A DNA stretch of 25,174 bases from UBA6120 sp964639215 (lineage in GTDB: Bacteria; Bacillota_I; Bacilli_A; RFN20; CAG-826), in assembly GCA_964639215.1 (NCBI GenBank), contig CAZXCV010000017.1, positions 1 to 25,174 of the forward strand, given 5' to 3'. Below, one piece after another: positions 15,646 to 24,241 of this stretch (the first letter of the stretch is position 1; each line of letters opens with the position of its first letter). Position numbers and translations under genes: made by a program. The notes under the pieces were generated by a model. That model saw nothing but the letters and a program-made list of their open reading frames with translations. It was not told the origin of the DNA and searched no databases.

Positions 15646-16482
15646 ATGGCCAAAGGACTTCCAATTTTAAAACGCCGCATCAACTCAATCAAAGCGACTA
15701 AAAAAGTCACGAAAGCGATGGAGATGATTGCTACAACACGGTTAAAAACGTGGAAGGATATTTTATCCCAGACACGTCAATACACCGAAGCGATTTTAAA
15801 AGTGGTTCATCACCATCTTGTCACAATCGACAATATCCATTTGCCCTTATTTCAAGAAAACGAAGTCGATACTTCTTTACATATTGTCATCACATCAAGC
15901 CTTGGTTTGTGTGGTAGCTACAATTACAATATGTACCAATATATCGAGGAGCAAGTTCCTAAAGACGATGAGATTGTTATCATCGGTGAAAAAGGTATGC
16001 GTTATTTCAAACGTCTCAATCGCCGAATCCACACTGGGCATGTCCAATTATTAAAAATGAATGAAGCAGATATTAGACATCTCAGTCGCTTTATCCTAGA
16101 ATCATTTACCGCCAAAAAATACCGTCAAGTAAATATCGTCTATACAAAATTTGTTAATAGCTTGCAATCAATGCCGATGAGCTTGACACTACTACCACTT
16201 GTCACAGGTGAAATAAAAGAAGACAAGAGTTATGGCCCTCTGATTGAGCCAAGCGTCAACGAAGTACTTGAGGCATTACTACCGTTTTATTTGAACAATG
16301 TCATATACGCGACTTTAACAGAAGCAATGGTATCCGAACAATCGGCGCGGCGCTTAGCGATGGAGAAAGCCAGCGATAATGCTGATGACTTAATCGAAGA
16401 ATTAGAACTTATTTATAACAAAATGCGCCAAGCGGCCATTACCCAAGAGATTGCCGAGATTATCGGTGGATCGGGTCAATAG
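15646..16482 (+). CDS. atpG: ATP synthase F1 subunit gamma
   Basis: The central rotating shaft, 278 residues. The N-terminal helix has the family pattern (LKRRINSIKATKKVTKAMEM, then IATTRL), followed by SSLGLCGSYN in the Rossmann-like domain and the conserved C-terminal helix with EQSARRLAMEKASDNADDLI and TQEIAEIIGG. The SD is GGGAG, next to the atpA stop. Confidence 0.97.
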   Translation: MAKGLPILKRRINSIKATKKVTKAMEMIATTRLKTWKDILSQTRQYTEAILKVVHHHLVTIDNIHLPLFQENEVDTSLHIVITSSLGLCGSYNYNMYQYIEEQVPKDDEIVIIGEKGMRYFKRLNRRIHTGHVQLLKMNEADIRHLSRFILESFTAKKYRQVNIVYTKFVNSLQSMPMSLTLLPLVTGEIKEDKSYGPLIEPSVNEVLEALLPFYLNNVIYATLTEAMVSEQSARRLAMEKASDNADDLIEELELIYNKMRQAAITQEIAEIIGGSGQ

Positions 16483-16491
16483 GAGAGCAGT

Positions 16492-17901
16492 ATGCAGAAA
16501 AAAGATTATCTTAATGGCACAATTGTGCAAATCATCGGACCGATCATCGACGTCCGGTTCTCACCGACCAATCTCCCGTCGTTATTAACGGCGTTAGAAA
16601 TTAAACGTGACGAGCAACTATCACTCGTAGTTGAAGTCGCGCAACATTTAGGTGATGATCTCGTAAGAACTGTAGCGATGGGACCGACTGAAGGTTTAAC
16701 CCGGGGTATGTCCGTCTTAAATACTGAAAGCCCAATTAAGGTTCCTGTTGGCGAAAAAACACTCGGACGCATGTTTGATGTTTTAGGACGTCCGATTGAC
16801 AATCTTCCCGACGATTTTGACGATGTTCCACATCGCCCCATCCACCGCGAACCACCGTTATTTGCCGAACAGGCCACGAGTAAAGCCATTTTAGAAACCG
16901 GTATCAAAATTATCGATTTACTCTGCCCATATGTCAAAGGAGGCAAAGTTGGACTTTTCGGTGGCGCTGGTGTTGGAAAAACAGTTCTAATTCAAGAATT
17001 AATCCATAATATTGCCTATGAACAAAAAGGAATATCGGTCTTTGCCGGCGTTGGTGAACGCTCACGTGAAGGCAATGATTTATATCGCGAGATGGTTAAT
17101 AGCAATGTTTTACCTCAAACCGCCTTAGTATTTGGTCAAATGAATGAACCACCTGGCGCGAGAATGCGCGTCGGTCTGACCGCTTTGACGATGGCCGAAT
17201 ATTTCCGTGATGATAAAAAACAAGACGTACTCTTATTCATTGATAACATCTTCCGCTTCTCCCAAGCAGGAAGTGAAGTGTCGGCCTTATTAGGACGGAT
17301 GCCCTCTGCTGTTGGTTATCAACCAACCTTAGCGACCGAAATGGGACAACTGCAGGAACGGATTACCTCAACCAAAAATGGTTCGATTACATCCGTTCAG
17401 GCAATTTATGTCCCCGCTAATGATCTAACCGATCCTGCCCCAGCCGCAACATTCGCTCACTTAGATGCGAAGACCGTTCTCGATAATCAAATCGCGGCCT
17501 TAGGACTTTATCCTGCCGTCGATCCATTAGCTTCAAATTCACAAGCACTCGATCCAAATATTGTTGGTAAAGATCATTATGAAGTTGCTAGAGGCGCCAC
17601 AAAGATTTTGCAACGCTATAAAGATTTACAAGACATCATCGCCATCTTAGGCATTGATGAATTAAGCGAAGAAGAAAAATTGCTTGTTGGACGCGCTCGA
17701 CGCCTCCGCAACTTCTTCTCACAGCCCTTTTTCGTCGCTGAAAACTTCAATGGTTTTCCTGGAAAATTCGTGCCTGTGACTGAGACCGTTCGCAGCGTCA
17801 AAAAAATCATCGAAGGTGGCGCCGACCAATTACCAGAACAAGCATTCCTCTACGTTGGAACAATTGAAGAAGCGTTTGAAAAAGCCAAAAACAATCAATA
17901 G
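16492..17901 (+). CDS. atpD: ATP synthase F1 subunit beta (catalytic)
   Basis: The catalytic subunit, 469 residues. Walker A GGAGVGKT (157-164) is canonical, with K163. The catalytic Glu is E189 in GVGERSREGNDLY, and Walker B is DVLLFIDNIFRF (245-256). The C-terminal domain contains the conserved DELSEEEKL segment that contacts gamma. The SD is AGGAGAGC. Since beta is fully conserved, the alpha K175R change is unlikely to reflect general decay of the enzyme. Confidence 0.98.
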   Translation: MQKKDYLNGTIVQIIGPIIDVRFSPTNLPSLLTALEIKRDEQLSLVVEVAQHLGDDLVRTVAMGPTEGLTRGMSVLNTESPIKVPVGEKTLGRMFDVLGRPIDNLPDDFDDVPHRPIHREPPLFAEQATSKAILETGIKIIDLLCPYVKGGKVGLFGGAGVGKTVLIQELIHNIAYEQKGISVFAGVGERSREGNDLYREMVNSNVLPQTALVFGQMNEPPGARMRVGLTALTMAEYFRDDKKQDVLLFIDNIFRFSQAGSEVSALLGRMPSAVGYQPTLATEMGQLQERITSTKNGSITSVQAIYVPANDLTDPAPAATFAHLDAKTVLDNQIAALGLYPAVDPLASNSQALDPNIVGKDHYEVARGATKILQRYKDLQDIIAILGIDELSEEEKLLVGRARRLRNFFSQPFFVAENFNGFPGKFVPVTETVRSVKKIIEGGADQLPEQAFLYVGTIEEAFEKAKNNQ

Positions 17902-17903
17902 AC

Positions 17904-18305
17904 ATGAAACTCATCATCTTCACACCCCGTAAGAAATTTTTTGAAGGCGAGGTCAGTCTCGTCAATTTAAAAACGATTGCTGGACAAATCGGTATCTTAC
18001 CACGTCATCATCCACTGATTACCGTGATTAAAACAGGAATTCTCCACATTCAAATTGGCGACAAACTGCACTATTTTGCATCATCGGGTGGGGTTGCGTC
18101 GATGGAGGAAGAGCAATTAGTGTTGCTGCTTGAATCAATTGAACGACCGGAGGATATCGATATTAAACGGGCAATCGAAGCCCAAAAGCGCGCTGAAGCT
18201 TTATTAAAGTCTCAAAGCGGTGAAGTTGATGTCCGTCGCGCCGAAGCCGCCCTCGCGCGTGCACTTAACCGCATCGAAGTTTATGAAAAATACAAAACTA
18301 GTTAA
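17904..18305 (+). CDS. atpC: ATP synthase F1 subunit epsilon
   Basis: The regulatory rotor subunit, 133 residues. The N-terminal beta-sandwich shows GQIGILPRHHPL (27-38) and ASSGGVASM. The C-terminal helical domain is present, with IDIKRA matching the I/L-D-x-x-R-A ATP-binding motif of regulatory epsilon subunits, so ATP-sensed autoinhibition is possible. The last gene of the operon. Its TAA overlaps the stop codon of the converging gene at 18302, leaving no room for a terminator between them. Confidence 0.95.
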   Translation: MKLIIFTPRKKFFEGEVSLVNLKTIAGQIGILPRHHPLITVIKTGILHIQIGDKLHYFASSGGVASMEEEQLVLLLESIERPEDIDIKRAIEAQKRAEALLKSQSGEVDVRRAEAALARALNRIEVYEKYKTS

Positions 18306-18640
18306 TCAATCCGAACGCCTGGTCGTGGTTTACCACAACTAAGGCAAATCGAGCGATAATCAGTATTATAACGACCACAAGAGCATTGCCAACTGTTTGG
18401 TTCACCCTGATGACCATCACGTGCTTCAGCGGTCGTTTCAATTTGACGACGTAACTTGTTCACATGTTTAATGACAAAAATATCAGACGTGATTAATAAA
18501 ACCACAATTATCGTAATGATAACGGCATAAATTAACTGAGGAACATCAAGCCAAAAATAAGCGGCTAATGGTAAAGACACTGCTAACGCAATATCGTTAG
18601 CCTTGCGTATCGATAGCCACGTTTGAAATTTCTTAACCAT
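18302..18640 (-). CDS. Two-helix membrane protein with a RanBP2-like zinc ribbon
   Basis: A 112-residue protein with two hydrophobic segments (about 15-34 and 36-58), a basic linker and a C-terminal zinc finger. The finger reads W-Q-C-S-C-G-x-x-N, then six residues, then C-L-S-C-G: a RanBP2-type pattern, except that the first Cys pair is C-x-C rather than the usual C-x2-4-C. Function unknown; probably protein or RNA binding at the membrane face. Last gene of a four-gene minus-strand cluster, overlapping the upstream gene by 8 bases. Its stop overlaps that of atpC. Confidence 0.8.
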   Translation of the reverse strand: MVKKFQTWLSIRKANDIALAVSLPLAAYFWLDVPQLIYAVIITIIVVLLITSDIFVIKHVNKLRRQIETTAEARDGHQGEPNSWQCSCGRYNTDYRSICLSCGKPRPGVRID

Positions 18641-19310
18641 GTTGGGGCTCCCTAATCATGAATTGATAGTTATAAAAGACATGGGCAATCGTCATGATTA
18701 AAACACCAAGATGCCACGGACCGTTATTTATGATGGCGAGGATGCTATTAGGATTAAAAGCCGTATTTATCACGGCTAAACCCGTAAATAAGAATGCTAA
18801 GGAAACGAGGAAAGCCGTTATTATTCTAACTGGATGGAAACGTCCGAGCATCGGCATTAAAAGATTGTAGATTAATAAACTCCCGAGTGCCATCATTAAA
18901 AATAATGGTGTGTTAAATGGATTTGGTGGAACGATGACAAATCCAAGAAACTCTAGAACAATGAATATAGCGGCAAATAGTGCTAAATCGCGCCATATAT
19001 CCCGGTACTTTTTTTGAATAAGACTTAAACATAACGTACCAATCTGCCCGAGGATTGCGAATGAATAGCCTAGATATAACGCAAATTGGTTACTCATCAA
19101 TAAGAAAATAAGCCCAATCGTCACGAAATAAAAGCTTATCGTTTCAATGTAATGATTAAATGGTTGGCGCCCTTTGATGCCTAATATGATCGCCGATAAA
19201 CCGAGTACCATCGTTAGAAGCAGCCAATTAGGAAAAATGGCATCGAAAAAACTACCGACAAGTACATAGGCAACTTGGATTCCACTAATGAGATAAAATG
19301 CCCGTTTCAT
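18633..19310 (-). CDS. Polytopic membrane protein, function unknown
   Basis: 225 residues with about seven hydrophobic helices and short loops. There are no motif residues that I can link to a transporter or enzyme family. It starts at ATG 19310, two bases after the stop of the upstream gene, and overlaps the next gene by 8 bases, so it is part of the tight 18302-19816 unit. Confidence 0.8.
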   Translation of the reverse strand: MKRAFYLISGIQVAYVLVGSFFDAIFPNWLLLTMVLGLSAIILGIKGRQPFNHYIETISFYFVTIGLIFLLMSNQFALYLGYSFAILGQIGTLCLSLIQKKYRDIWRDLALFAAIFIVLEFLGFVIVPPNPFNTPLFLMMALGSLLIYNLLMPMLGRFHPVRIITAFLVSLAFLFTGLAVINTAFNPNSILAIINNGPWHLGVLIMTIAHVFYNYQFMIREPQHG

Positions 19311-19312
19311 CG

Positions 19313-19816
19313 TTATAAACTCGGGACATTTTTAGTTTTGAGCAATTGATTAACTTCTTCAAGTGCGTAGATGTGATGCCTGAGGCAAAAAAAGATAATG
19401 AGATCAAGATATTCATACGAGCGAAACGCCATTTCAGCTTCGCTGAGTAAATTATAGGCGTCCATCTCGGATATTTGCAATGCTAACAAAAGGCGCATCA
19501 ATACCGGAGTAGGTGGTTTAAAACCTGCTTCGGCCTTTAATTTATCGATAATCATCGCTGGCGCCTTACTATTAACCCAGATTTGCTCGAGTGGGATTTT
19601 TTTCTTGTTATAACTTCGGACTAAAAAACCAAACGTCGCTTGATCAGGTCCAAATTCGGTAATCGCCATTGTCCGTTTTTGACGTAGTCTGGTCTGGATT
19701 CTTAATCTTCGCATCGTCTCATCGACATTGATTTGCTCATAATAAGCTGGCGAATCGATTTCGATGTAATTCAGTGATAAATAGTGTTCAAGTTGTCCTA
19801 AAAGTTCTTGATTCAT
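19313..19816 (-). CDS. Helical protein with an XRE-like C-terminal domain
   Basis: 167 residues. The C-terminal part (about 70-163) matches a pattern I know from many Firmicutes proteins: a short divergent HTH-like segment (PAMIIDKLKAEAGFKPPT), then LLLALQISEMDAYNLLSEAE, and the final YLDLIIFFCLRHHIYALEEV-NQLL. These domains are usually called XRE-like and sit in regulators or toxin/phage-linked proteins. The N-terminal 60 residues are Arg-rich and unrecognised. DNA binding is possible but the HTH is degenerate. The SD is GAGGG before the ATG at 19816. Confidence 0.75.
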   Translation of the reverse strand: MNQELLGQLEHYLSLNYIEIDSPAYYEQINVDETMRRLRIQTRLRQKRTMAITEFGPDQATFGFLVRSYNKKKIPLEQIWVNSKAPAMIIDKLKAEAGFKPPTPVLMRLLLALQISEMDAYNLLSEAEMAFRSYEYLDLIIFFCLRHHIYALEEVNQLLKTKNVPSL

Positions 19817-19881
19817 AATAACCCTCGGATATATTTTACCTGCTTCATGCCGCTGTGGTAAACCATCTAGGAAAAATACCT

Positions 19882-21246
19882 TCAGATAGTAAGTAACGCT
19901 AGATGATGGCGCATAATTTCAAATAGCGCTGCTTTAAAACTATATCGGGTGATTTTTAGCGTTTTCCCACGCGTTAGTGACATCGCTTCGGCTAAAAATG
20001 GATAACCATTTTCATCTTTGAATTTGCTGCTGAGACTACGATAATGGCCGAGTCCTTTGACCTTATGTGGTGTTGGACCGAGAATAATACCTAAGTATTG
20101 ATCTTGATTTTTCTTAAAGTGATCAAAACTTGTGCCGGTTAATTTATCGAAGTCGGGATAATCATACGCAATGACTCCACTTGGTAACCCTAATTCATAC
20201 CCAACCTCGTCCATGTCTTTTTGACTCAAATGACTGGGACCGATGACGACGATTTTACCATGAGCGAAATTATCGCGAAATGCTTGAAAATCATCTTCTA
20301 GTTCTATCTGATTAGCTAATGTGGTATCTGAAGCAACTTGATCAAGATCGGGACTTAGTAATTGTCGATAATGGGTCGCCACCATCTGGTAGGTTTCGGC
20401 GTCCTTAACTGTCTCGAGGTTTGGATAGATGATGCGGTCATTAAAAATATCGACAATATCGTAGACATCATTTAATACGAGACGTAAATTCACATTTCGT
20501 TCGTGATATAAAAGCACATAATCAATCGATAAATCAGCTGATAAACCGATGCTTTCGATATGCCATTTATGGGGATCGAGTCCTTGTAATTGAAATGCAT
20601 ATTCGTTCAACTTAGAATGTAACCGCTGGTCATCACGACTAGGAAGGTGCGATAAATCAAATTTGTCGAAGAGCAGTTGTTTTTTGATATATTCAAAAAG
20701 AGATTTCGGTCCAAACATTCGTAAAAATAACCGAGGATGGGTTAATGCGAATAATACTTGTCCTTCCTCATCTTCAACTCTTGTTAAAGGTAGCTGTTGT
20801 GATGGTTTGAACATCTTATCGCGATAGCGCATTTCTAACTGATATTGGTTAGCGATGGTGACTAATTCTTGATGATGAAAGACTTCATGTTTAAAGAGCG
20901 GTCCTTTCGAAAACGAACCAATCTCGTAGATTTCGTGTGGTGTGTTTACATCCACTTCAATCCGATACTCGCACTGATGAATCGGACTAAGACGCGCTAA
21001 AACGATACTACTGATTTCATAATCAGGAGTTAGCATGACTGCGATTGTTTTCCAATCGTCAAGATAAAAATCAAGGAGCACCTCATAAATGTCGTAACAG
21101 AAACCTGGATGTTTGATGATGCTTTTAATCCGATCAGAGACAATCGTGATTTCATCGAGTGTTGGCAAAATATAACGCCTGACATAATCTAAAAGTGATT
21201 GTGGCGCTTGTTGCCATTCGAGTTTTCGGACATTGCGGTTGCTCAT
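19882..21246 (-). CDS. Two-part protein of unknown function with a conserved-looking C-terminal domain
   Basis: 454 residues, soluble, no signal or membrane helix. The N-terminal region (1-about 320) is mixed alpha/beta and unrecognised. The C-terminal region (about 330-445) has a Rossmann-like beginning (KIVVIGPSHL), then GIILGPTPHKVKGLGHYRSL (386-405) and LKITRYSFKAALFEI. This G-P-x-P-H-x-x-K-G-x-G-x-Y pattern recalls a domain in uncharacterised Firmicutes proteins, which I cannot name. There is no SD at the ATG (21246). It heads the cluster down to 18302; 65 bases separate it from the next gene. Confidence 0.8.
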   Translation of the reverse strand: MSNRNVRKLEWQQAPQSLLDYVRRYILPTLDEITIVSDRIKSIIKHPGFCYDIYEVLLDFYLDDWKTIAVMLTPDYEISSIVLARLSPIHQCEYRIEVDVNTPHEIYEIGSFSKGPLFKHEVFHHQELVTIANQYQLEMRYRDKMFKPSQQLPLTRVEDEEGQVLFALTHPRLFLRMFGPKSLFEYIKKQLLFDKFDLSHLPSRDDQRLHSKLNEYAFQLQGLDPHKWHIESIGLSADLSIDYVLLYHERNVNLRLVLNDVYDIVDIFNDRIIYPNLETVKDAETYQMVATHYRQLLSPDLDQVASDTTLANQIELEDDFQAFRDNFAHGKIVVIGPSHLSQKDMDEVGYELGLPSGVIAYDYPDFDKLTGTSFDHFKKNQDQYLGIILGPTPHKVKGLGHYRSLSSKFKDENGYPFLAEAMSLTRGKTLKITRYSFKAALFEIMRHHLALLTI

Positions 21247-21264
21247 TAATTTATCAATAGACGT

Positions 21265-21310
21265 AAAAAACTGCCTATCGTTATCATTATAAATGATAAA
21301 GGTCGGCAGT
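21265..21310 (-). terminator. Terminator of the degV transcript
   Basis: Minus strand: the outer stem ACTGCC / GGCAGT encloses an inner perfect 8-bp stem TTATCATT / AATGATAA, followed by TTTTT. It lies 31 bases after the degV stop. The apical part contains TATAAT (21291-21286), which could act as a -10 for the 454-residue gene downstream; that use is speculative. Confidence 0.85.
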
Positions 21311-21341
21311 AATCAAAAATATTTGAGATTAGGGTTCGAGG

Positions 21342-22187
21342 TTACGCTAATGAGGCAATCACGGCCAGCATCATCGGACCAGTATGTATCCCAAGGACCG
21401 GTGTCAATGGATTAACAATTAGGGTTGTCACATTTAACTCATTTTTCAATTTCAACGCAAGCGCCTCAGCAGCTTCGATATTTTCGCCATAATGAATCAT
21501 GATATTGACGGGATGGTCATGGAACTTATCAATCATTGCTTTACGGATATAAAGTAACGCCCGATTAAATCCAAGTGATTTTGACGCGGTGACGTAAACG
21601 CCATGTTCATTGACAGTAATGACTGGTTTAATGTGTAGCATATCGCCAATCGTCCCTTCGACTTTGCCAATACGACCGCCCCGTTTAAGATACTTGAGGG
21701 TATTAATCGTATAAAGTGCGAGGCTATCTTGATATCGCATTTGATCAAGCGAGTTGATGATTTCATTGACACCAACACCTTGCTCTGCCAAATAACAAGC
21801 CTTAGTGACAAGTTGTCCTTGAGCCCCTGCTAATGTTTTTGAGTCATAGGTCGTGATCTTTAAACCTTGATATTGCTCGAAGAATAGCTTGAGAGCATTA
21901 AACGTGCCGCTTAAACCAGACGAGATGCTAATCGAGAGCACATCGGTATAACCTTGCGTTTTCAGTTCATCAAGCATTGTCATCACGTCATTAAGCGATG
22001 GAAGACTGGTCGTAATCCGCTCGGCATCAAGTTTGGCATACACTTGTTCGGGGGTGATTTCAATTTGATCACGGAAACTTTCACCATTAATAACAATCAT
22101 CAATGGAATGATTCTTAGATTGGTTTGTTTTGTGACGTAGGTGGATTCAAGATTTGATCCAGAATCGCTGATAATTGCTAATTTCAT
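21342..22187 (-). CDS. DegV family fatty-acid-binding protein
   Basis: A 281-residue protein that binds a fatty acid and, in species where it was studied (FakB), presents it to a fatty acid kinase. Family marks are the start MKLAIISDSGSNL, TSLPS (60-64), SISSGLSGTFNA (about 87-98), and LKRGGRIGKVEG. The chosen ATG (22187) has SD GAGGT five bases upstream and gives the usual DegV N-terminus. An in-frame ATG at 22202 overlaps the lipoprotein stop but has no SD. No fakA is visible in the window. Confidence 0.92.
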   Translation of the reverse strand: MKLAIISDSGSNLESTYVTKQTNLRIIPLMIVINGESFRDQIEITPEQVYAKLDAERITTSLPSLNDVMTMLDELKTQGYTDVLSISISSGLSGTFNALKLFFEQYQGLKITTYDSKTLAGAQGQLVTKACYLAEQGVGVNEIINSLDQMRYQDSLALYTINTLKYLKRGGRIGKVEGTIGDMLHIKPVITVNEHGVYVTASKSLGFNRALLYIRKAMIDKFHDHPVNIMIHYGENIEAAEALALKLKNELNVTTLIVNPLTPVLGIHTGPMMLAVIASLA

Positions 22188-22198
22188 AATGACCTCAT

Positions 22199-22699
22199 TC
22201 ATTCATATAACGAAATTTTGTAGTTGACAATGTTTGTTGAAATATAGAACAAGCGTTCGAGTTTTTGATTCGTCACAAAAATATTGACGAGGCCATCCCA
22301 GTTAATATTTTGATTGGTTGTGATTAAGACAAGATAGTCACAATGGACGGTTTCTTCACGTTCAATCGTGGGTGCATCGCATGTTATGGTGACATACCCG
22401 TTAAGATAAGTACTCGTTTCTTTGCTAGGAATACGGTCGAGATAGTAATGGTGATGGGGTAACTCCTGCCAGTAATAGGCAATATTAGTGTAAGTAGCCT
22501 TATAGCTAAGATATCGTCCCCACGGCAGCGCTTCTTTATCGGTAAATGTATAATTTGTCTTGGTGATAATCTTCATCTCATCGAGTTCAATCGAAACCGC
22601 ACCATAACCATAGTCATATGAAAAGCCCGCGTTACCACACGATGTAAGGACGAGGGTCCCAATTGCAAGCATAGGCAATAACATTCGGTTAAATTTCAT
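22199..22699 (-). CDS. Putative lipoprotein, function unknown
   Basis: 166 residues. An N-terminal Lys/Arg region and hydrophobic core end in the lipobox LTSC (18-21), so Cys21 is probably lipidated and the rest lies outside the membrane. The mature part is Tyr-rich with likely beta structure and two further Cys residues (in TITCDAP and VHCDYLV) that could form a disulphide. I do not recognise a family. A possible promoter upstream is TTGTCA-17-TTATTT. It immediately precedes degV. Confidence 0.75.
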   Translation of the reverse strand: MKFNRMLLPMLAIGTLVLTSCGNAGFSYDYGYGAVSIELDEMKIITKTNYTFTDKEALPWGRYLSYKATYTNIAYYWQELPHHHYYLDRIPSKETSTYLNGYVTITCDAPTIEREETVHCDYLVLITTNQNINWDGLVNIFVTNQKLERLFYISTNIVNYKISLYE

Positions 22700-22800
22700 A
22701 GCAATAACTTACCATTATTAGATACTAAAATAAACAAATATCACTTGAATTGACAAAGTGGTGAGATATTCACCCAACGAGTTGGAGCGAAATTCATCAT

Positions 22801-23640
22801 TTACTTTGCTGGTGAAGTGACCAATGATTGTTGCTTTCGAGAAAAAAGATGAGATATAAACATTGCCATCGTTAAGATGATGCTTGCAATCATTATGAAA
22901 CCAACAACATAAATAAGAAAAAATACAGGATATGGTACTATTGGTTTGATTATGCTCAAAAGTGGTAATTCTGTATCGAAATATGGGCTAATCCAAAACA
23001 TATTGAACTGCCCCGCTGCATACCCTTTCCAAGCAAAGAAGGTAATATCCATAAGGACACTCATGACGACAGGAATGATGAAGACGATTGAAGCCCCGAA
23101 TAGTGAGCGATAATGGAGTTGCACTCTCCCACTGGCGATGAGAAACACCCCCAATACAACTTGAGAGCCATGATGAACCATCGTCTGAATGTTGATACCT
23201 ATCATTGTGATGAACACAGGTTCGGCGTAAATCATGACTGACAAACCACCAAAGAGTCCAAAAGTGCCAAGAAAATTGATGATTGCCTGGCGCACCTTGC
23301 CCGGCTTTAAAAAGGCCGCAATTGGTGCTAGATACATCGGGATGGAGCAGAAATGGAATGGAAAGGCATACCATTGATATGACCAAGAGGAAGTGAGTGT
23401 ATTCGGATCGTAGTGAAACGAGAAAACCAATTGTTTGTATGTTTCAAAAAGAAGGCAAACAAGACCACCAAGTGCGAGAATTAATCGTAATGTTCGATCA
23501 TTTGCATGTCGAAACTTAATGGCAATAAATATCGTAACGATCATTACTATCGATAACATCATTAAATGGAACCACCCAAACATCGAGGGAAGCGGCATCT
23601 CGCCTTGCAACCAATGAATAATCTTTTCAAATAATGTCAT
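22801..23640 (-). CDS. TMEM164/YwaF-like integral membrane protein
   Basis: 279 residues with about seven membrane helices. The segment WYAFPFHFCSIPMYLAP, followed by NFLGTFGLFGGL and VHHGSQVVLGVFL, matches the YwaF/TMEM164 family pattern (aromatic-PFH-C-S then HHG). The bacterial role is unknown; human TMEM164 has been described as an acyltransferase in ether-phospholipid metabolism, with the conserved Cys and His suggested as active residues. The frame extends to a TTG at 23646, but the ATG at 23640 with upstream TTAGGT is the better start. Confidence 0.82.
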   Translation of the reverse strand: MTLFEKIIHWLQGEMPLPSMFGWFHLMMLSIVMIVTIFIAIKFRHANDRTLRLILALGGLVCLLFETYKQLVFSFHYDPNTLTSSWSYQWYAFPFHFCSIPMYLAPIAAFLKPGKVRQAIINFLGTFGLFGGLSVMIYAEPVFITMIGINIQTMVHHGSQVVLGVFLIASGRVQLHYRSLFGASIVFIIPVVMSVLMDITFFAWKGYAAGQFNMFWISPYFDTELPLLSIIKPIVPYPVFFLIYVVGFIMIASIILTMAMFISHLFSRKQQSLVTSPAK

Positions 23641-23992
23641 TTTCAATACCTAAATAGCTTTATTTCTAGTAATCTTTTTTAATAAATTATGAGTTAGAAA
23701 CAGACCCAAGAGACGATTTCCTTCATTATAGACGTTATTGAAGTGAATAATACATTTTCAAGATCTCATTGTAACTTTCTGCGTTTTCAAGAAAATTCGA
23801 TTTGTTGGGATGATGAACAAAAAGAGAATTTTGTCTCTCTTAATTAGTTTGTTGGTCTATCAAACAAAGCTTAAACCGAAGACACATGTATTTACAATCA
23901 AACTATTTTATGATTGAAAAATCGCAAGACTAATATTGACAATAGGGAACTAAATCTCATTTCTCTCATCAAGTTATCGTTTTCTTAAGGTT
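23641..23992. other. 352-base gene-free region
   Basis: Very AT-rich. Apart from the weak moaD-side terminator (23818-23841) and the SD-like TTAGGT of the gene at 23640, I see no gene, RNA or clear promoter. A short inverted repeat (GTTTG...CAAAC, about 23848-23866) lies beside the terminator. Confidence 0.6.
23818..23841 (-). terminator. Weak AT-rich terminator downstream of the MoaD/ThiS-like gene
   Basis: Minus strand: AAGAGA / TCTCTT stem (6 bp, 8-base loop) followed by TTTG. It lies 152 bases after the stop of the gene, rather far, and the stem is weak. Confidence 0.45.
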
Positions 23993-24241
23993 TCAACCGC
24001 CTCCGACAAAATGAGTGAATACCACGTCATCACCGTCATTTATCATTTCCCGATTGTAGTCGATATGATTGACTTTTACTTGATTCACAAAGACGACAGC
24101 ATATTCGAAATCTCCCAGCTTCATACCTGGTACCAATACGAGAATCTGGTCAATAATTGAACTAAGGCTCCCTTGTTTGACATGGAGTTGTTCGACATTG
24201 TACTTACTTCTTAGCAAATTAAGGAAACGAACGGTAACCAT
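23993..24241 (-). CDS. MoaD/ThiS-like sulfur-carrier protein
   Basis: 82 residues with the ubiquitin-like beta-grasp pattern: starts MVTVRFLNLLRS, has NDGDDVVFTHFVGGG near the end, and terminates in Gly-Gly(-Gly), the tail that an E1 enzyme adenylates before thiocarboxylation. The G-D-x-V-x-F-x-H/P pattern before the tail is typical of MoaD. It overlaps the upstream E1-like gene (TAATG) and has a strong SD (AAGGAG). The pathway (molybdopterin or tungstopterin, thiamine, tRNA thiolation) cannot be told here. Confidence 0.9.
   Translation of the reverse strand: MVTVRFLNLLRSKYNVEQLHVKQGSLSSIIDQILVLVPGMKLGDFEYAVVFVNQVKVNHIDYNREMINDGDDVVFTHFVGGG

Noticed and set aside
19864..19905. CATCTAG ... 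CTAGATG inverted repeat between the 454-aa and 167-aa genes
   Set aside because: Seven-bp arms 29 bases apart, overlapping the end of the upstream gene, no T tract; a chance repeat is likely.
21281..21299. TTATCATT-ATA-AATGATAA palindrome resembling a Fur box
   Set aside because: The half-site orientation is opposite to the Fur core, and the palindrome is the apical stem of a terminator with a T tract, which explains it better.
22741..22801. Small hairpins (CCAAC/GTTGG and GGTGA/TCACC) after the TMEM164-like gene as a terminator
   Set aside because: Stems of 5 bp with no T tract; one has a loop of only two bases.
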